64,000 nt of DNA. Source: Enterococcus hulanensis (GTDB taxonomy: Bacteria; Bacillota; Bacilli; Lactobacillales; Enterococcaceae). The stretch spans positions 1 through 64,000 of the forward strand of contig NZ_BJED01000002.1 of assembly GCF_005405485.1 (NCBI RefSeq), written 5' to 3'. Shown here one piece after another: positions 32,521 to 41,223 of this stretch. The position numbers were made by a program, and so were the translations under genes. Position 1 is the stretch's first letter. Each line of letters starts with the position of its first letter. A model generated the notes under the pieces. It did not search any database, was not told the origin of the DNA, and saw only the letters and a list, made by a program, of their open reading frames with translations.

Positions 32521-33165
32521 ATGATGAAATCGAATAAAAAGGTATTAATAGCTGTTGGTCTAACATTTATCTACGGAGTATTTTCTTATTTTTGTATGTC
32601 TTTTTTATGGAACAATGATTATCTTATATCTTTAAATGATATTACAGCGAACAATGTTTGGCTGAAGCTTCTGACGGACTCTATTGGAAATTTCCTGTTT
32701 GTTCTCTTGATTTTTGGTTTTATGCTGATAAGAGGCAGGTCCTTAAGTGAAGTAGGATTCACATCTAACTCGCGTTTTTTGAGCGTGTCTCTACTGGTGG
32801 TTTATCTAGGACTTTTTTTATTACATGGCGATTTCTCAGTAAAGGGGATTTATCGAGCCTTCTTTTTCCTTATTGTTGTTGCATTTGTGGAAGAATTTAT
32901 CTTCAGAGGTTTTCTATTTACAATAATTGATCGAGAATATGGTTTTTGGAAAGCCGTTATCATTAGCGGATTACTCTTTGGTGCGATGCATGGCTTGCTG
33001 CCGACAATCGTAGCAAACGGTTCCTTTATGGATCTGCTTGCCAACATTTTCGACAATTTACTAGGACAGGGAGTTTTTGGCACCTTGATTTTTGCTTATG
33101 CGTATAAGCAAAGCGGGACCTTGTTCGTGCCCATATTAATCCATGCGATTCTGGATTATTTATAA
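32521..33165 (+). CDS. CPBP family intramembrane glutamic endopeptidase
   Basis: A 214-residue membrane protein with about seven hydrophobic segments. The CPBP/Abi motifs are EEFIFRG (motif 1, Glu-Glu and Arg), FGAMHG (motif 2 His) and IHAILD (motif 3). The family includes CAAX proteases and bacteriocin self-immunity proteins. The start is ATG 32521 or 32524 behind GGAGGGG. Its place between the response regulator and ABC genes suggests a role in peptide-antibiotic defence or signalling. Confidence 0.85.
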   Translation: MMKSNKKVLIAVGLTFIYGVFSYFCMSFLWNNDYLISLNDITANNVWLKLLTDSIGNFLFVLLIFGFMLIRGRSLSEVGFTSNSRFLSVSLLVVYLGLFLLHGDFSVKGIYRAFFFLIVVAFVEEFIFRGFLFTIIDREYGFWKAVIISGLLFGAMHGLLPTIVANGSFMDLLANIFDNLLGQGVFGTLIFAYAYKQSGTLFVPILIHAILDYL

Positions 33166-33230
33166 GTTGAGTTTAGACGATAAAAAACTTTTACGACATG
33201 ATAAATAGAAAGAAACGGAGATGAAAATAG

Positions 33231-34166
33231 ATGTCTGAGACAATTGTAGCTATCAATCATTTAAACAAGCTTTATGGAAAGGAGTATGCATTAGCAGATT
33301 TTTCTATGAATGTTCAAAGAGGGGATATTTATGGTTTTGTCGGTCAGAATGGTTCCGGTAAAACAACGACGATGAAGTACATTCTTTCGTTAATTGAAGG
33401 AAACTCTGGTACTTTGGAGCTCTTTGGTAAAAACACTCCGGCTGATTTAGCTAACTACAGAGAGCGGATCGGTTCATTGATCGAAAGCCCTTCTTTTTAT
33501 CCTTATTTATCAGCCCATGAAAATCTGGCTTACTATGCTAAGTTTAAAGGGATCACGGATAAAGAAATCGTCGGGCAGCTGCTTGAAAAAATCGGCTTAG
33601 ACGATGCCGGGAGGAAGAAGTTTAAGAATTTTTCGTTAGGAATGAAGCAGCGCTTAGCTTTAGGCTTAGCTATCATGAATAATCCTGATCTGCTGATTTT
33701 AGATGAGCCTTTCAATGGACTTGATCCGCAAGGACTAGCGGAATTTCGTAAAATTTTATTGAAGTTGAATCACGAATCCAATGTAACAATCCTCATTTCC
33801 AGTCACATCCTAGATGAGCTGTCTCATATTGCAACGACTTACGGCTTTATTCATCAAGGAAAAATGATTGAGGAAATATCGGAACCTGCTTTACAGAAAA
33901 AATGCGGCAAATATTTATTGTTGAAAGTCGATGATACAAAAAAAGCTTCCTTTGTATTGGAACAGACGATTCATACTGAAAATTATCAAATTCTGGACGA
34001 TCAGCGGATTCGCTTGTTTGATTGCATCAATGAAAGCCAGCGGGTGATATCAGCGCTGGTCAAAAACGGAGTCGAAGTCAAAGAGGTCGAGCGTAAAGGC
34101 TTGTCGTTGGAATCCTACTATTTAAATTTGACTGAGGGAGGAAACCAAAATGTTAAACATTCTTAA
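33231..34166 (+). CDS. ABC transporter ATPase, bacitracin/lantibiotic-immunity type
   Basis: A 311-residue ATPase: Walker A GQNGSGKTT near residue 37, signature LGMKQRL and Walker B LLILDEPFNGLD near residue 158. The ~90-residue C-terminal extension is typical of BcrA/LanF-like subunits. It pairs with the permease at 34150, which it overlaps by 17 bases. Such pumps export lipid-II-binding peptides or protect against them. Confidence 0.92.
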   Translation: MSETIVAINHLNKLYGKEYALADFSMNVQRGDIYGFVGQNGSGKTTTMKYILSLIEGNSGTLELFGKNTPADLANYRERIGSLIESPSFYPYLSAHENLAYYAKFKGITDKEIVGQLLEKIGLDDAGRKKFKNFSLGMKQRLALGLAIMNNPDLLILDEPFNGLDPQGLAEFRKILLKLNHESNVTILISSHILDELSHIATTYGFIHQGKMIEEISEPALQKKCGKYLLLKVDDTKKASFVLEQTIHTENYQILDDQRIRLFDCINESQRVISALVKNGVEVKEVERKGLSLESYYLNLTEGGNQNVKHS

Positions 34167-34935
34167 AGCAGATTTTTACCGTCTCAGAAAAAGTAAAATC
34201 TGGTTAGGTATTCTACTTGGTTGGATAATTTTCTTGCTTTTGGGAAACCTGACTGCCTTGGCTTCAGGAGGACACGGAACGCTAACGCTCGTTTCTGATA
34301 TGAGAAACACAAATGCGATGTCATTTGCGCCAAATGGTTCAGGGATTATGGCGCAGCAATTGAGAGTCTCAAATTTTCTCTTTTACTTTTTGATTCCAGT
34401 TGTTCTGTTTAGCTTTATTTCGGATTTTAAGTGGGGAACGATTAAAAATAGTGTGCCCTTTAAGTATTCACGACCCCAACTTTATTTGGCTAAATTTATT
34501 TTCTGCTCGATTTTGGCTTGTCTGATGCCGCTTCTGTATTGTCTCGTAGGGTTATTGATGAATCAGATTTTTCACGGTTTTTCCGGCAGTTTTTACTTCA
34601 ATGATTTTATCATGATGTTGAAAATCATTGGTCTTCAAGCTCCGATGTATATGGGATTCGTTGGCGTTATGCTGTTGTTGGGGATTCTGTTACAGAGCAG
34701 TTCAGCGGTGACTGCGATTGTATTTTCTTACCAGACGATTATTTTTTTCGTCGGTGCATTTGTTCAAAGTGAACGATTTGCTGATTTTGAACCAATCACC
34801 TGTTTGAATTATGTAGCACACATCCATCTGCTGACAAATGCAGATATATTCAGAACGATCATCATCGGCTTATCAATGACGGTTCTTTCGCTGATTTTGG
34901 GTTATACAGTTTTTCGGAAAAAAGAGATTCGCTAA
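34150..34935 (+). CDS. ABC-2 type permease partner
   Basis: A 261-residue membrane protein with about six hydrophobic segments and a large extracytoplasmic loop between TM1 and TM2 (around residues 38-72). It starts inside the ATPase gene behind GGGAGG. Sequence is loosely like BcrB/LanE-type permeases. Together with the ATPase it should form a dimeric exporter. The substrate is not known. Confidence 0.87.
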   Translation: MLNILKADFYRLRKSKIWLGILLGWIIFLLLGNLTALASGGHGTLTLVSDMRNTNAMSFAPNGSGIMAQQLRVSNFLFYFLIPVVLFSFISDFKWGTIKNSVPFKYSRPQLYLAKFIFCSILACLMPLLYCLVGLLMNQIFHGFSGSFYFNDFIMMLKIIGLQAPMYMGFVGVMLLLGILLQSSSAVTAIVFSYQTIIFFVGAFVQSERFADFEPITCLNYVAHIHLLTNADIFRTIIIGLSMTVLSLILGYTVFRKKEIR

Positions 34936-34960
34936 TTAAGAGAAAACGGAGTTGAGGGCA

Positions 34961-35866
34961 ATGGGCATTTTGGTAATCATATTGATTGCGATCATCCTTT
35001 TTTTAGCTGGCTACCTTTTTCTAATGAAAAATGAGCTGAGAAATATTTATCAGCAGCTGGAACTGATTCAGGACAATGACACAAACAAGCTGCTGCTATC
35101 AGAATTTCAAGAGCCTGACCTAGTGAAGCTGATCGATGAAATGAATCAGTTCATTCACTGGAAGAAAATGCTGGAGCAGCAAACCAATCGGAAAAATAAA
35201 GAGTTGCAGGAGCTTGTTTTGAACATGTCGCATGACCTGAGAACGCCCTTGACCTCGATTCATGGCTATATCCAAATGTTGAGTTTGAAGGATCTGCCAG
35301 ATAAAAAGCAGTCGGAATACTTAACGATCGTTGATCGAAAAATCGAAGTACTGAATGAGCGGATCAACAGTTTCTTTGAATTATCTAAACTGGATTCGAA
35401 GGATTATCAATTAACGTTGGGACTATTAAATATCCATACGATCTTAGCTGAAACCTTGGCCTTTTATTATCCTGACTTTGAAAAAAATCATATTGAACTT
35501 GACGTGACTTTAGAACAAGATCTGCTAGTTTTAGCTAATCATACCGCGGTTGAACATATTTTTCAGAATTTGCTGGATAACCTGTTGAAGCACAAGACCC
35601 GCAGTGCCTCGATCCATAGCTATATTAAAAATGAGCGGGCATATATTACGTTTTCTAATCAAACAACGGATTTTGATGCAGCGAATCTGCCTCATTTGTT
35701 TGATAAGTTCGCCTTTTTTTCTCAAGACAGCAACAGTATGAGCAGCGGGTTAGGCTTGACGATTGTAAAAGAACTGGTGGAGAAAATGAACGGGACGATC
35801 GAGGGAAGCTATCAGGATGAGTGTTTAGTGATTACCATGAGCTTTCAAAGTGAGCATGTGGAATAG
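34961..35866 (+). CDS. sensor histidine kinase, intramembrane-sensing type
   Basis: A 301-residue kinase. One hydrophobic segment at residues ~2-24 is the only membrane part, with no outside sensor domain. The phospho-acceptor His is in NMSHDLRTPLTSI; the N-box is NLLDNLLKH; the G-box is SSGLGLTIVKEL. Start ATG 34961 follows GGAG. Kinases this simple usually sense through a partner transporter, here the ABC pair, in the style of BceS. Confidence 0.9.
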   Translation: MGILVIILIAIILFLAGYLFLMKNELRNIYQQLELIQDNDTNKLLLSEFQEPDLVKLIDEMNQFIHWKKMLEQQTNRKNKELQELVLNMSHDLRTPLTSIHGYIQMLSLKDLPDKKQSEYLTIVDRKIEVLNERINSFFELSKLDSKDYQLTLGLLNIHTILAETLAFYYPDFEKNHIELDVTLEQDLLVLANHTAVEHIFQNLLDNLLKHKTRSASIHSYIKNERAYITFSNQTTDFDAANLPHLFDKFAFFSQDSNSMSSGLGLTIVKELVEKMNGTIEGSYQDECLVITMSFQSEHVE

Positions 35867-35981
35867 ATTTTCACGGGATGTAATGAATCCTTTTTTCTGT
35901 AAAAGACTATTTAAAAAAATTGATCCTCCTGTACAATAAGATTGTGTCTCTTTGAAAAGAGTCAGAAGAGAGAGGGAGTCA

Positions 35982-37142
35982 ATGAAGAAAAGTGTCTTGT
36001 TTTTAGGGTTGATTTATTTAATATTTATTAGTTTAGGATTGCCGGATACGATTTTGGGAGTCGCTTGGCCTAGTATGAATGGAGAATTTCAAGTTGCCGC
36101 CAGTTCTGCTGGGATCGTCGCGATGGTGATCTCGATGGGAACGATTTTTTCTAGCTTTCAAACCAATCGAATGATTCAAAAGATTGGTGTTGGTAATTTG
36201 ATCGTGTGCAGCATTTTTTTCACGGTGATTGGACTTTGTGGATTTTCGATCTCGCAAAATTTCTTCTTTTTGATTATCAGTGCGCTCCCGCTGGGCTTGG
36301 GTGCCGGTGCGATCGATACGGCAGTCAATGACTATGTCGCCTTGCACTATAAAGCTCATCATATGAATTGGCTGCATGGATTTTGGGGGATAGGGGCAAC
36401 GATGGGGCCGATTATTATGGGCTTTTATTTGAAGAATCAAAATTGGCGGGGCGGTTATCTTATTTTAGCCTGTCTGCAATTTATTCTAGTAGTAATCGTC
36501 TTTTTCTCTCGAAAACAGTGGAAGCAGCCGCGGGAAATTCCCCATGCTAGTGAGATGCAGGATTCCATGCTTACTTTGATTAAGCGTCCAGGCATCATTT
36601 TTTCTTTGATCTGCTTTATTTTTTATGTGGGGATCGAAGCATGTATGGGATTGTGGGGCAGCAGCTTTTTAGTTAAAGTGAAGGATATTCCAGTAGCGAC
36701 AGCCGCATTTATGACTTCAGGCTATTATGCGAGTTTGACTGTCGGCCGTTTGGCAGCCGGTTTTTTCACTTTTTTCTTATCGAGTAGAAAAATATTGTAT
36801 TTGAGTGAGCTGCTGTTGATAGGAGGAGTCGTCGTTCTATTTTTAGGCAGCGGAAATTTCGCTGCCGTCGGGTTTATTTTTACTGGATTAGGCTCGGCCG
36901 CGATTTTTCCAACCATGCTGCATGAAACTCCGGAACGATTCGGCACTAAAGATTCTGCACGAATCATGAGCCTGCAGCTGGCGTTAGCTTATACTGGAAC
37001 GACTTGTTTGCCGCCTGTCTTGGGTTTTCTAGCAGAACGCTTTACCTTGGTGATTTTTCCTTACTTATTGTTTTTATTCGGTTGTATTTTATTGGTTTCA
37101 ACGATAACTTTGGAGAAGAAAGTAAAGCGGCACCAAGCTTAG
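35982..37142 (+). CDS. MFS transporter
   Basis: A 386-residue major facilitator with 12 hydrophobic segments. The start is ATG 35982 (AGAGAGGGAG site), not the upstream TTG at 35952. Motifs LPDTILGVAWPSMNGEF and RWGGY-like loop residues recall fucose/sugar-type or YbjJ-like MFS members. Substrate unknown. It lies after the kinase gene with its own weak promoter (TACAAT at 35932-35937), so it is probably not part of that module. Confidence 0.87.
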   Translation: MKKSVLFLGLIYLIFISLGLPDTILGVAWPSMNGEFQVAASSAGIVAMVISMGTIFSSFQTNRMIQKIGVGNLIVCSIFFTVIGLCGFSISQNFFFLIISALPLGLGAGAIDTAVNDYVALHYKAHHMNWLHGFWGIGATMGPIIMGFYLKNQNWRGGYLILACLQFILVVIVFFSRKQWKQPREIPHASEMQDSMLTLIKRPGIIFSLICFIFYVGIEACMGLWGSSFLVKVKDIPVATAAFMTSGYYASLTVGRLAAGFFTFFLSSRKILYLSELLLIGGVVVLFLGSGNFAAVGFIFTGLGSAAIFPTMLHETPERFGTKDSARIMSLQLALAYTGTTCLPPVLGFLAERFTLVIFPYLLFLFGCILLVSTITLEKKVKRHQA

Positions 37143-37170
37143 CAAATTTTTTTCTTTAAAAATAGGGAAG

Positions 37171-37222
37171 ACTGTTTCTGATCGTTTATCTAATATAAAC
37201 GATTGGGGGCAGTTTTTTTGCG
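37171..37222 (+). terminator. terminator of the MFS gene
   Basis: ACTG...ATCGTTTA / TAAACGAT...GCAGT around loop TCTAATA, then seven T. The lower stem is imperfect. Confidence 0.7.
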
Positions 37223-37361
37223 AAGAACATTGATTTGTTTTAGCAGCAACCAATGGTAAAGTAAAAAGTGCTTTAGGCAGGCATCATAAAATGGAATAGT
37301 ATAATTTTTTCTCCGAAAGCAAAGCAGCACCAACTTTTTACCGGATTGATTAGGGAAAAAG

Positions 37362-37388
37362 ACAACGTTTTCTTAAAAACGCTTTCGG
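37362..37388 (+). promoter_or_regulatory. candidate tandem CcpA cre sites before the mannosidase operon
   Basis: AAAAACGCTTTCGG (37375-37388) matches the cre consensus core at 11 of 14 positions; GACAACGTTTTCTT next to it is a weaker one. They lie ~40 bases before the operon start. A TATAAT at 37300-37305 could be the -10. Confidence 0.5.
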
Positions 37389-37425
37389 GCTATGATTAAT
37401 TCAAGAAAGGGAATGGGTGGATTCA

Positions 37426-39315
37426 ATGGATAAACGAGACTATGAAGTGTTCGACATATTATTGAAAAGTAATCGGCTGACGATCACTCAAATTTCTAAA
37501 CACATGCAGTTATCCAATAAAACCGTTTCAAAGTCATTAGATAAAATTGAAGAATTTTTGGAAGGAAGTGAGCTGTCACTTAGTCGAAAACCTAAAATCG
37601 GGGTTTCGATCATAGGAGATAAAACGACATTCAATCGATTATACACTCATCCAACCGAACAAAAGGTTCCGAGTACAAAAGAAGAGCGCGTCCAATATTT
37701 GTGCTTCAATATCTTAAATAATCAAGGCTATTTTACTTTGGCGCAGTTATCAGACGCATTGTTTGTCAGTAAGACTACCTTAGAAAAGGACATGATTCAG
37801 GTTTATGAGATTTTCGACCATTTTCATCTAGCGATCGAAAAGATTCCCGGCAAAGGCTCCTTTTTAAATATTATGGAGTATGAGCGGAGAAGAGTGGCAC
37901 TGGATTTGATTCATTACTTTTGGGGACAAAACTGGCAGATCATTAATCAAGATGGGCAATTTCTCCATTTAATAGAAGGAATTCCTAAATTTGCTCAGGT
38001 TTTTGTTAATGTGGATTATTTGAAACAGATCAATCTGATTCTTCAAGACTTTACTTCTTCAAACAAAATAAAGATGAGTGATTTGAATTATCAATCGTTG
38101 ATTCTGCATTTGCTGATTACTGTGGAGCGGATCAAAGACAATCAATTGATTGGCGAGCTGCAAGCGCCAGACCGCCAAGCTAACCCATTACTAGAATCCT
38201 TGATCCTCGATTTGGAAAAGACCTTTGATATTCAAATACCGGAAATTGAAATCGGCTACATTCAAATATATTTTGATCAGCTGAATCAGGTGTCAACGAA
38301 TGAAGCGGCAACGGAAGAACGGATCATCAGTGAGATGATTTTTGAATATACCTTGCTGGACGATCCAACGGCTGTAAATGCACTAGCTCGACATATCAAA
38401 TTTGCTTTAGAGCGAATTTTGAATAAACTGCCGGTCAATAATCCTTATACAAGGGATATAAAAAAGAATTTTCCACTTTCTTTTGATGAGGCTCTTACGC
38501 TAAAAAGAAAATTGGAAAAGCAATATAACCTGTTTATCCCAGAGGATGAGGTTGCCTACATGGCAGTCCATTTGCAGGCCTATAGAGAGCAGTTGAGAAC
38601 AGCGGAAACGAAAGTCGAGGTTTTGCTTGTCTGCAGCAGCGGGAAAGGGACTTCGCAATTATTAGCGGCACGGATCAAACGATCATTTCCTGAAATAAGT
38701 ATTAATCGAATCCTCTCGGTCCAAGAATTGTATCAGGCGAAAATTACTGAAGATTTGGTTCTTTCCACTGTGAATATTTCTTTGCCGGCAGAAAATTTAT
38801 TAATCGTTTCACCTATCTTGAGTCAGGTGGATCGCCAACAGATTCAACATTATCTGCAGGAGGGACAAAAGGAGCGGCTCAGAAACTTTGAGTTTAGTCG
38901 TTTGATCAAAAAAGAGCTGATTTTCCTAGACCAAGCGTATCAAACGCTGGAGGAAGCTATCTCGTTTATGGGCGAAGAGCTGATCAAAAAGGGCTACGGC
39001 AAAGCGGGCATTATCGAGAGTGCGAAAGAGCGGGAACATTTTTCTTACACGTCTTTTGATAAATTTGCGACACCGCATGCCAACCCTCGTTATGTCAAAA
39101 AATCAGCCATCTGTTTTTTACGGCTGAAAAATGAAATTCCATGGGGAAGCACCCAAGTACGATTTGTTTTCTTCTTGTGTGTAAAGGATGAAGATCCGCA
39201 GCAATTAGAAAAAATCTTTGATTCGCTGTTAACGATTATCGATGAAAATGAAAAAGGCTACTTGTTAAAAGGTGATGCACAACAAATTTTAGATTACTTG
39301 AAAGAAGGCTTATAG
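37426..39315 (+). CDS. BglG-family/PRD transcriptional activator with PTS domains (MtlR/ManR type)
   Basis: A 629-residue regulator. An N-terminal pair of helix-turn-helix domains (residues ~1-145) is followed by two PRD domains (~175-390), an EIIB-like domain (VLLVCSSGKGTSQ near residue 400) and a C-terminal EIIA-like domain with a conserved His in FATPHANP near residue 551. PTS-dependent phosphorylation of PRD/EIIB/EIIA decides activity. ATG 37426 follows GGGTGG. It precedes, and probably activates, the IIA-IIB-IIC-mannosidase operon. Confidence 0.9.
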   Translation: MDKRDYEVFDILLKSNRLTITQISKHMQLSNKTVSKSLDKIEEFLEGSELSLSRKPKIGVSIIGDKTTFNRLYTHPTEQKVPSTKEERVQYLCFNILNNQGYFTLAQLSDALFVSKTTLEKDMIQVYEIFDHFHLAIEKIPGKGSFLNIMEYERRRVALDLIHYFWGQNWQIINQDGQFLHLIEGIPKFAQVFVNVDYLKQINLILQDFTSSNKIKMSDLNYQSLILHLLITVERIKDNQLIGELQAPDRQANPLLESLILDLEKTFDIQIPEIEIGYIQIYFDQLNQVSTNEAATEERIISEMIFEYTLLDDPTAVNALARHIKFALERILNKLPVNNPYTRDIKKNFPLSFDEALTLKRKLEKQYNLFIPEDEVAYMAVHLQAYREQLRTAETKVEVLLVCSSGKGTSQLLAARIKRSFPEISINRILSVQELYQAKITEDLVLSTVNISLPAENLLIVSPILSQVDRQQIQHYLQEGQKERLRNFEFSRLIKKELIFLDQAYQTLEEAISFMGEELIKKGYGKAGIIESAKEREHFSYTSFDKFATPHANPRYVKKSAICFLRLKNEIPWGSTQVRFVFFLCVKDEDPQQLEKIFDSLLTIIDENEKGYLLKGDAQQILDYLKEGL

Positions 39316-39317
39316 GA

Positions 39318-39764
39318 ATGAAAGTTTTAGAGGTTTTGCATACAGATAGGGTCGATTTGGCGTTAGAGGCTAAATCAAAAGAAGAAACGATCAAAAAAAT
39401 GGCGTCATTATTCGCAAAAGGGGCTCTTTTAACTGATGAGCAGGCTTTCGTTTCGGCCGTTTTAGAAAGAGAAGTTCATTCCACGACGGGTGTGGGAAAT
39501 GGAATCGCAATTCCTCATGGAAAATCGACAGCAGTAAAAGAACCCGCGATCGCCTTTGCCAGATTAACCGAAGAGGTCGAATGGCAATCTTTGGATGAGA
39601 AACCAGTCTCACTGGTCGTTATGTTAGCCATCCCTGATAGTGAACAAGGCAATACCCATTTATCAATTTTGTCTGAGATCGCTATCAAATTGATGGATGA
39701 TGAGGTCATTACAAAATTAAATGAAGCAAAAAATGCAGCGGAAATCGTTGAAATTTTAGGATAA
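39318..39764 (+). CDS. PTS fructose/mannitol-type EIIA
   Basis: A 148-residue EIIA whose phosphorylated residue is His67 in GIAIPHGKS. It starts two bases after the regulator stop. It gives phosphate to the EIIB at 39780. Similar to the N-terminal domain of MngA/FruA. Confidence 0.93.
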   Translation: MKVLEVLHTDRVDLALEAKSKEETIKKMASLFAKGALLTDEQAFVSAVLEREVHSTTGVGNGIAIPHGKSTAVKEPAIAFARLTEEVEWQSLDEKPVSLVVMLAIPDSEQGNTHLSILSEIAIKLMDDEVITKLNEAKNAAEIVEILG

Positions 39765-39779
39765 CAGGAGGAAAAAAAG

Positions 39780-40100
39780 ATGAAAAGAAAAATTATTGCA
39801 GTAACAGCTTGTGCGACTGGGATCGCCCATACCTTTATGGCGGCTCAAGCCTTGAAGAAAGAAGCAAAAGCAAAGGGCTACTTATTGAAAGTGGAGACCC
39901 AAGGCGCAACAGGAATTGATGGTGCGTTAACGGAGAAAGATTGCCAAATTGGCGAAGTCGTCATTTTCGCTGTTGATACAAAGGTACGAGATGAGGAACG
40001 CTTCGCAGGCAAGAAAATCTTGAAGGTTCCGGTTGCGGCACCAATCAAGGACGCAGAAAAGGTAATCAACGATGCTTTGGCCCTAGTAGATAATAATTAA
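39780..40100 (+). CDS. PTS fructose-type EIIB
   Basis: A 106-residue EIIB with Cys11 in TACATGIAHTFMA, the fructose-family signature. It is a separate polypeptide rather than fused, unlike E. coli MngA. It links the EIIA at 39318 and the EIIC at 40114. Confidence 0.93.
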   Translation: MKRKIIAVTACATGIAHTFMAAQALKKEAKAKGYLLKVETQGATGIDGALTEKDCQIGEVVIFAVDTKVRDEERFAGKKILKVPVAAPIKDAEKVINDALALVDNN

Positions 40101-40113
40101 TCGGGAGGAAAAA

Positions 40114-41223
40114 ATGATGAAAAGTGTATTATCAGAAATCAAAAATCACGTGTTGACAGGTATTAGCTACATGATTCCTTTAGTCATCGCAGGAGCAGTT
40201 ATTATGGCGATCTCCCGCGTTGGCGGTTCCATCTATGGCTTGACTGATATTTGGGATGCAAAGTATGCGGAAAGTGCAAACGGCATCATTCGTCTGCTTC
40301 ATAGTATCGATGGCTTTGGGGGGACAGCTTTAGGTTTGATGTTTCCTGTGATTGCAGCCTTTATTGCGTATTCTGTTGTTGATAAATTAGGGATCGTTCC
40401 GGGGCTAGTCGGCGGCATGCTGGTAAAAGATATTAATGCAGGCTTTTTGGGTGCGATCGCAGCAGGTTTGATTGCTGGATATATCTGTCTATGGATTCGT
40501 AATCATGTGAAATTGCCGCAATCAATGGCTTCAATCGTTCCGGTATTTTTGATCCCTGTGTTAGGGACGTTATCCACTGTTCTTATTATTAATTATATTA
40601 TTGGTGTTCCCTTTGCGGCCTTGAATATTGGCTTAGAAAATTGGTTGAACAGCTTAAGCGGGGGCAATCAAATTATCATGGCGGCTGTAGTCGGCGCAAT
40701 GGTCGGCTTCGACTTGGGCGGACCAGTTAATAAAGCGGCGGTAACGACGGCAATGGCTTTATTGACTAGTCAAGTGTACGCACCGAATACTGCGGCACAA
40801 GTAGCGATCATTATTCCTCCGATCGGTCTTGGGTTAGCCACTGTATTTGCGAAGAAAAAATACAATACTGAATTACGTGAAGCCGGAAAATCAGCAATTA
40901 TCATGGGCTTGGTCGGTGTCAGCGAAGGAGCGATTCCGTTTGCGGTTGAAAGTCCTTTAAAAGTTATTCCTTCAACGGTGATTGGCTCAGCTATTGGTTC
41001 GGCGATGGCAGTTGGTTTAGGTGCGGTCAATCAAGCACCGATCAGCGGATTTTATGGCTGGTTTACTGTTGAAAAATGGCCGATCTATGTCTTATCGATT
41101 GCCACAGGCTCATTATTTGTAGCCATTTCAAGTGTTTTATTACGTAAAAAGGATGCCGGGATCGAAGTTGCCTCAGTCGAGGAAGAAGATTACAGTTTCG
41201 ATGAGGCAGAGTGGGAGAATTAA
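40114..41223 (+). CDS. PTS fructose-type EIIC permease
   Basis: A 369-residue membrane permease with about nine hydrophobic segments. Family motifs are GISYMIPLVIAGAV near the start and GFDLGGPVNKAA near residue 192. The start is ATG 40114 or 40117 behind GGGAGG. Its stop shares one base with the mannosidase start. It should import and phosphorylate the substrate that the mannosidase then cleaves. Confidence 0.92.
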   Translation: MMKSVLSEIKNHVLTGISYMIPLVIAGAVIMAISRVGGSIYGLTDIWDAKYAESANGIIRLLHSIDGFGGTALGLMFPVIAAFIAYSVVDKLGIVPGLVGGMLVKDINAGFLGAIAAGLIAGYICLWIRNHVKLPQSMASIVPVFLIPVLGTLSTVLIINYIIGVPFAALNIGLENWLNSLSGGNQIIMAAVVGAMVGFDLGGPVNKAAVTTAMALLTSQVYAPNTAAQVAIIIPPIGLGLATVFAKKKYNTELREAGKSAIIMGLVGVSEGAIPFAVESPLKVIPSTVIGSAIGSAMAVGLGAVNQAPISGFYGWFTVEKWPIYVLSIATGSLFVAISSVLLRKKDAGIEVASVEEEDYSFDEAEWEN

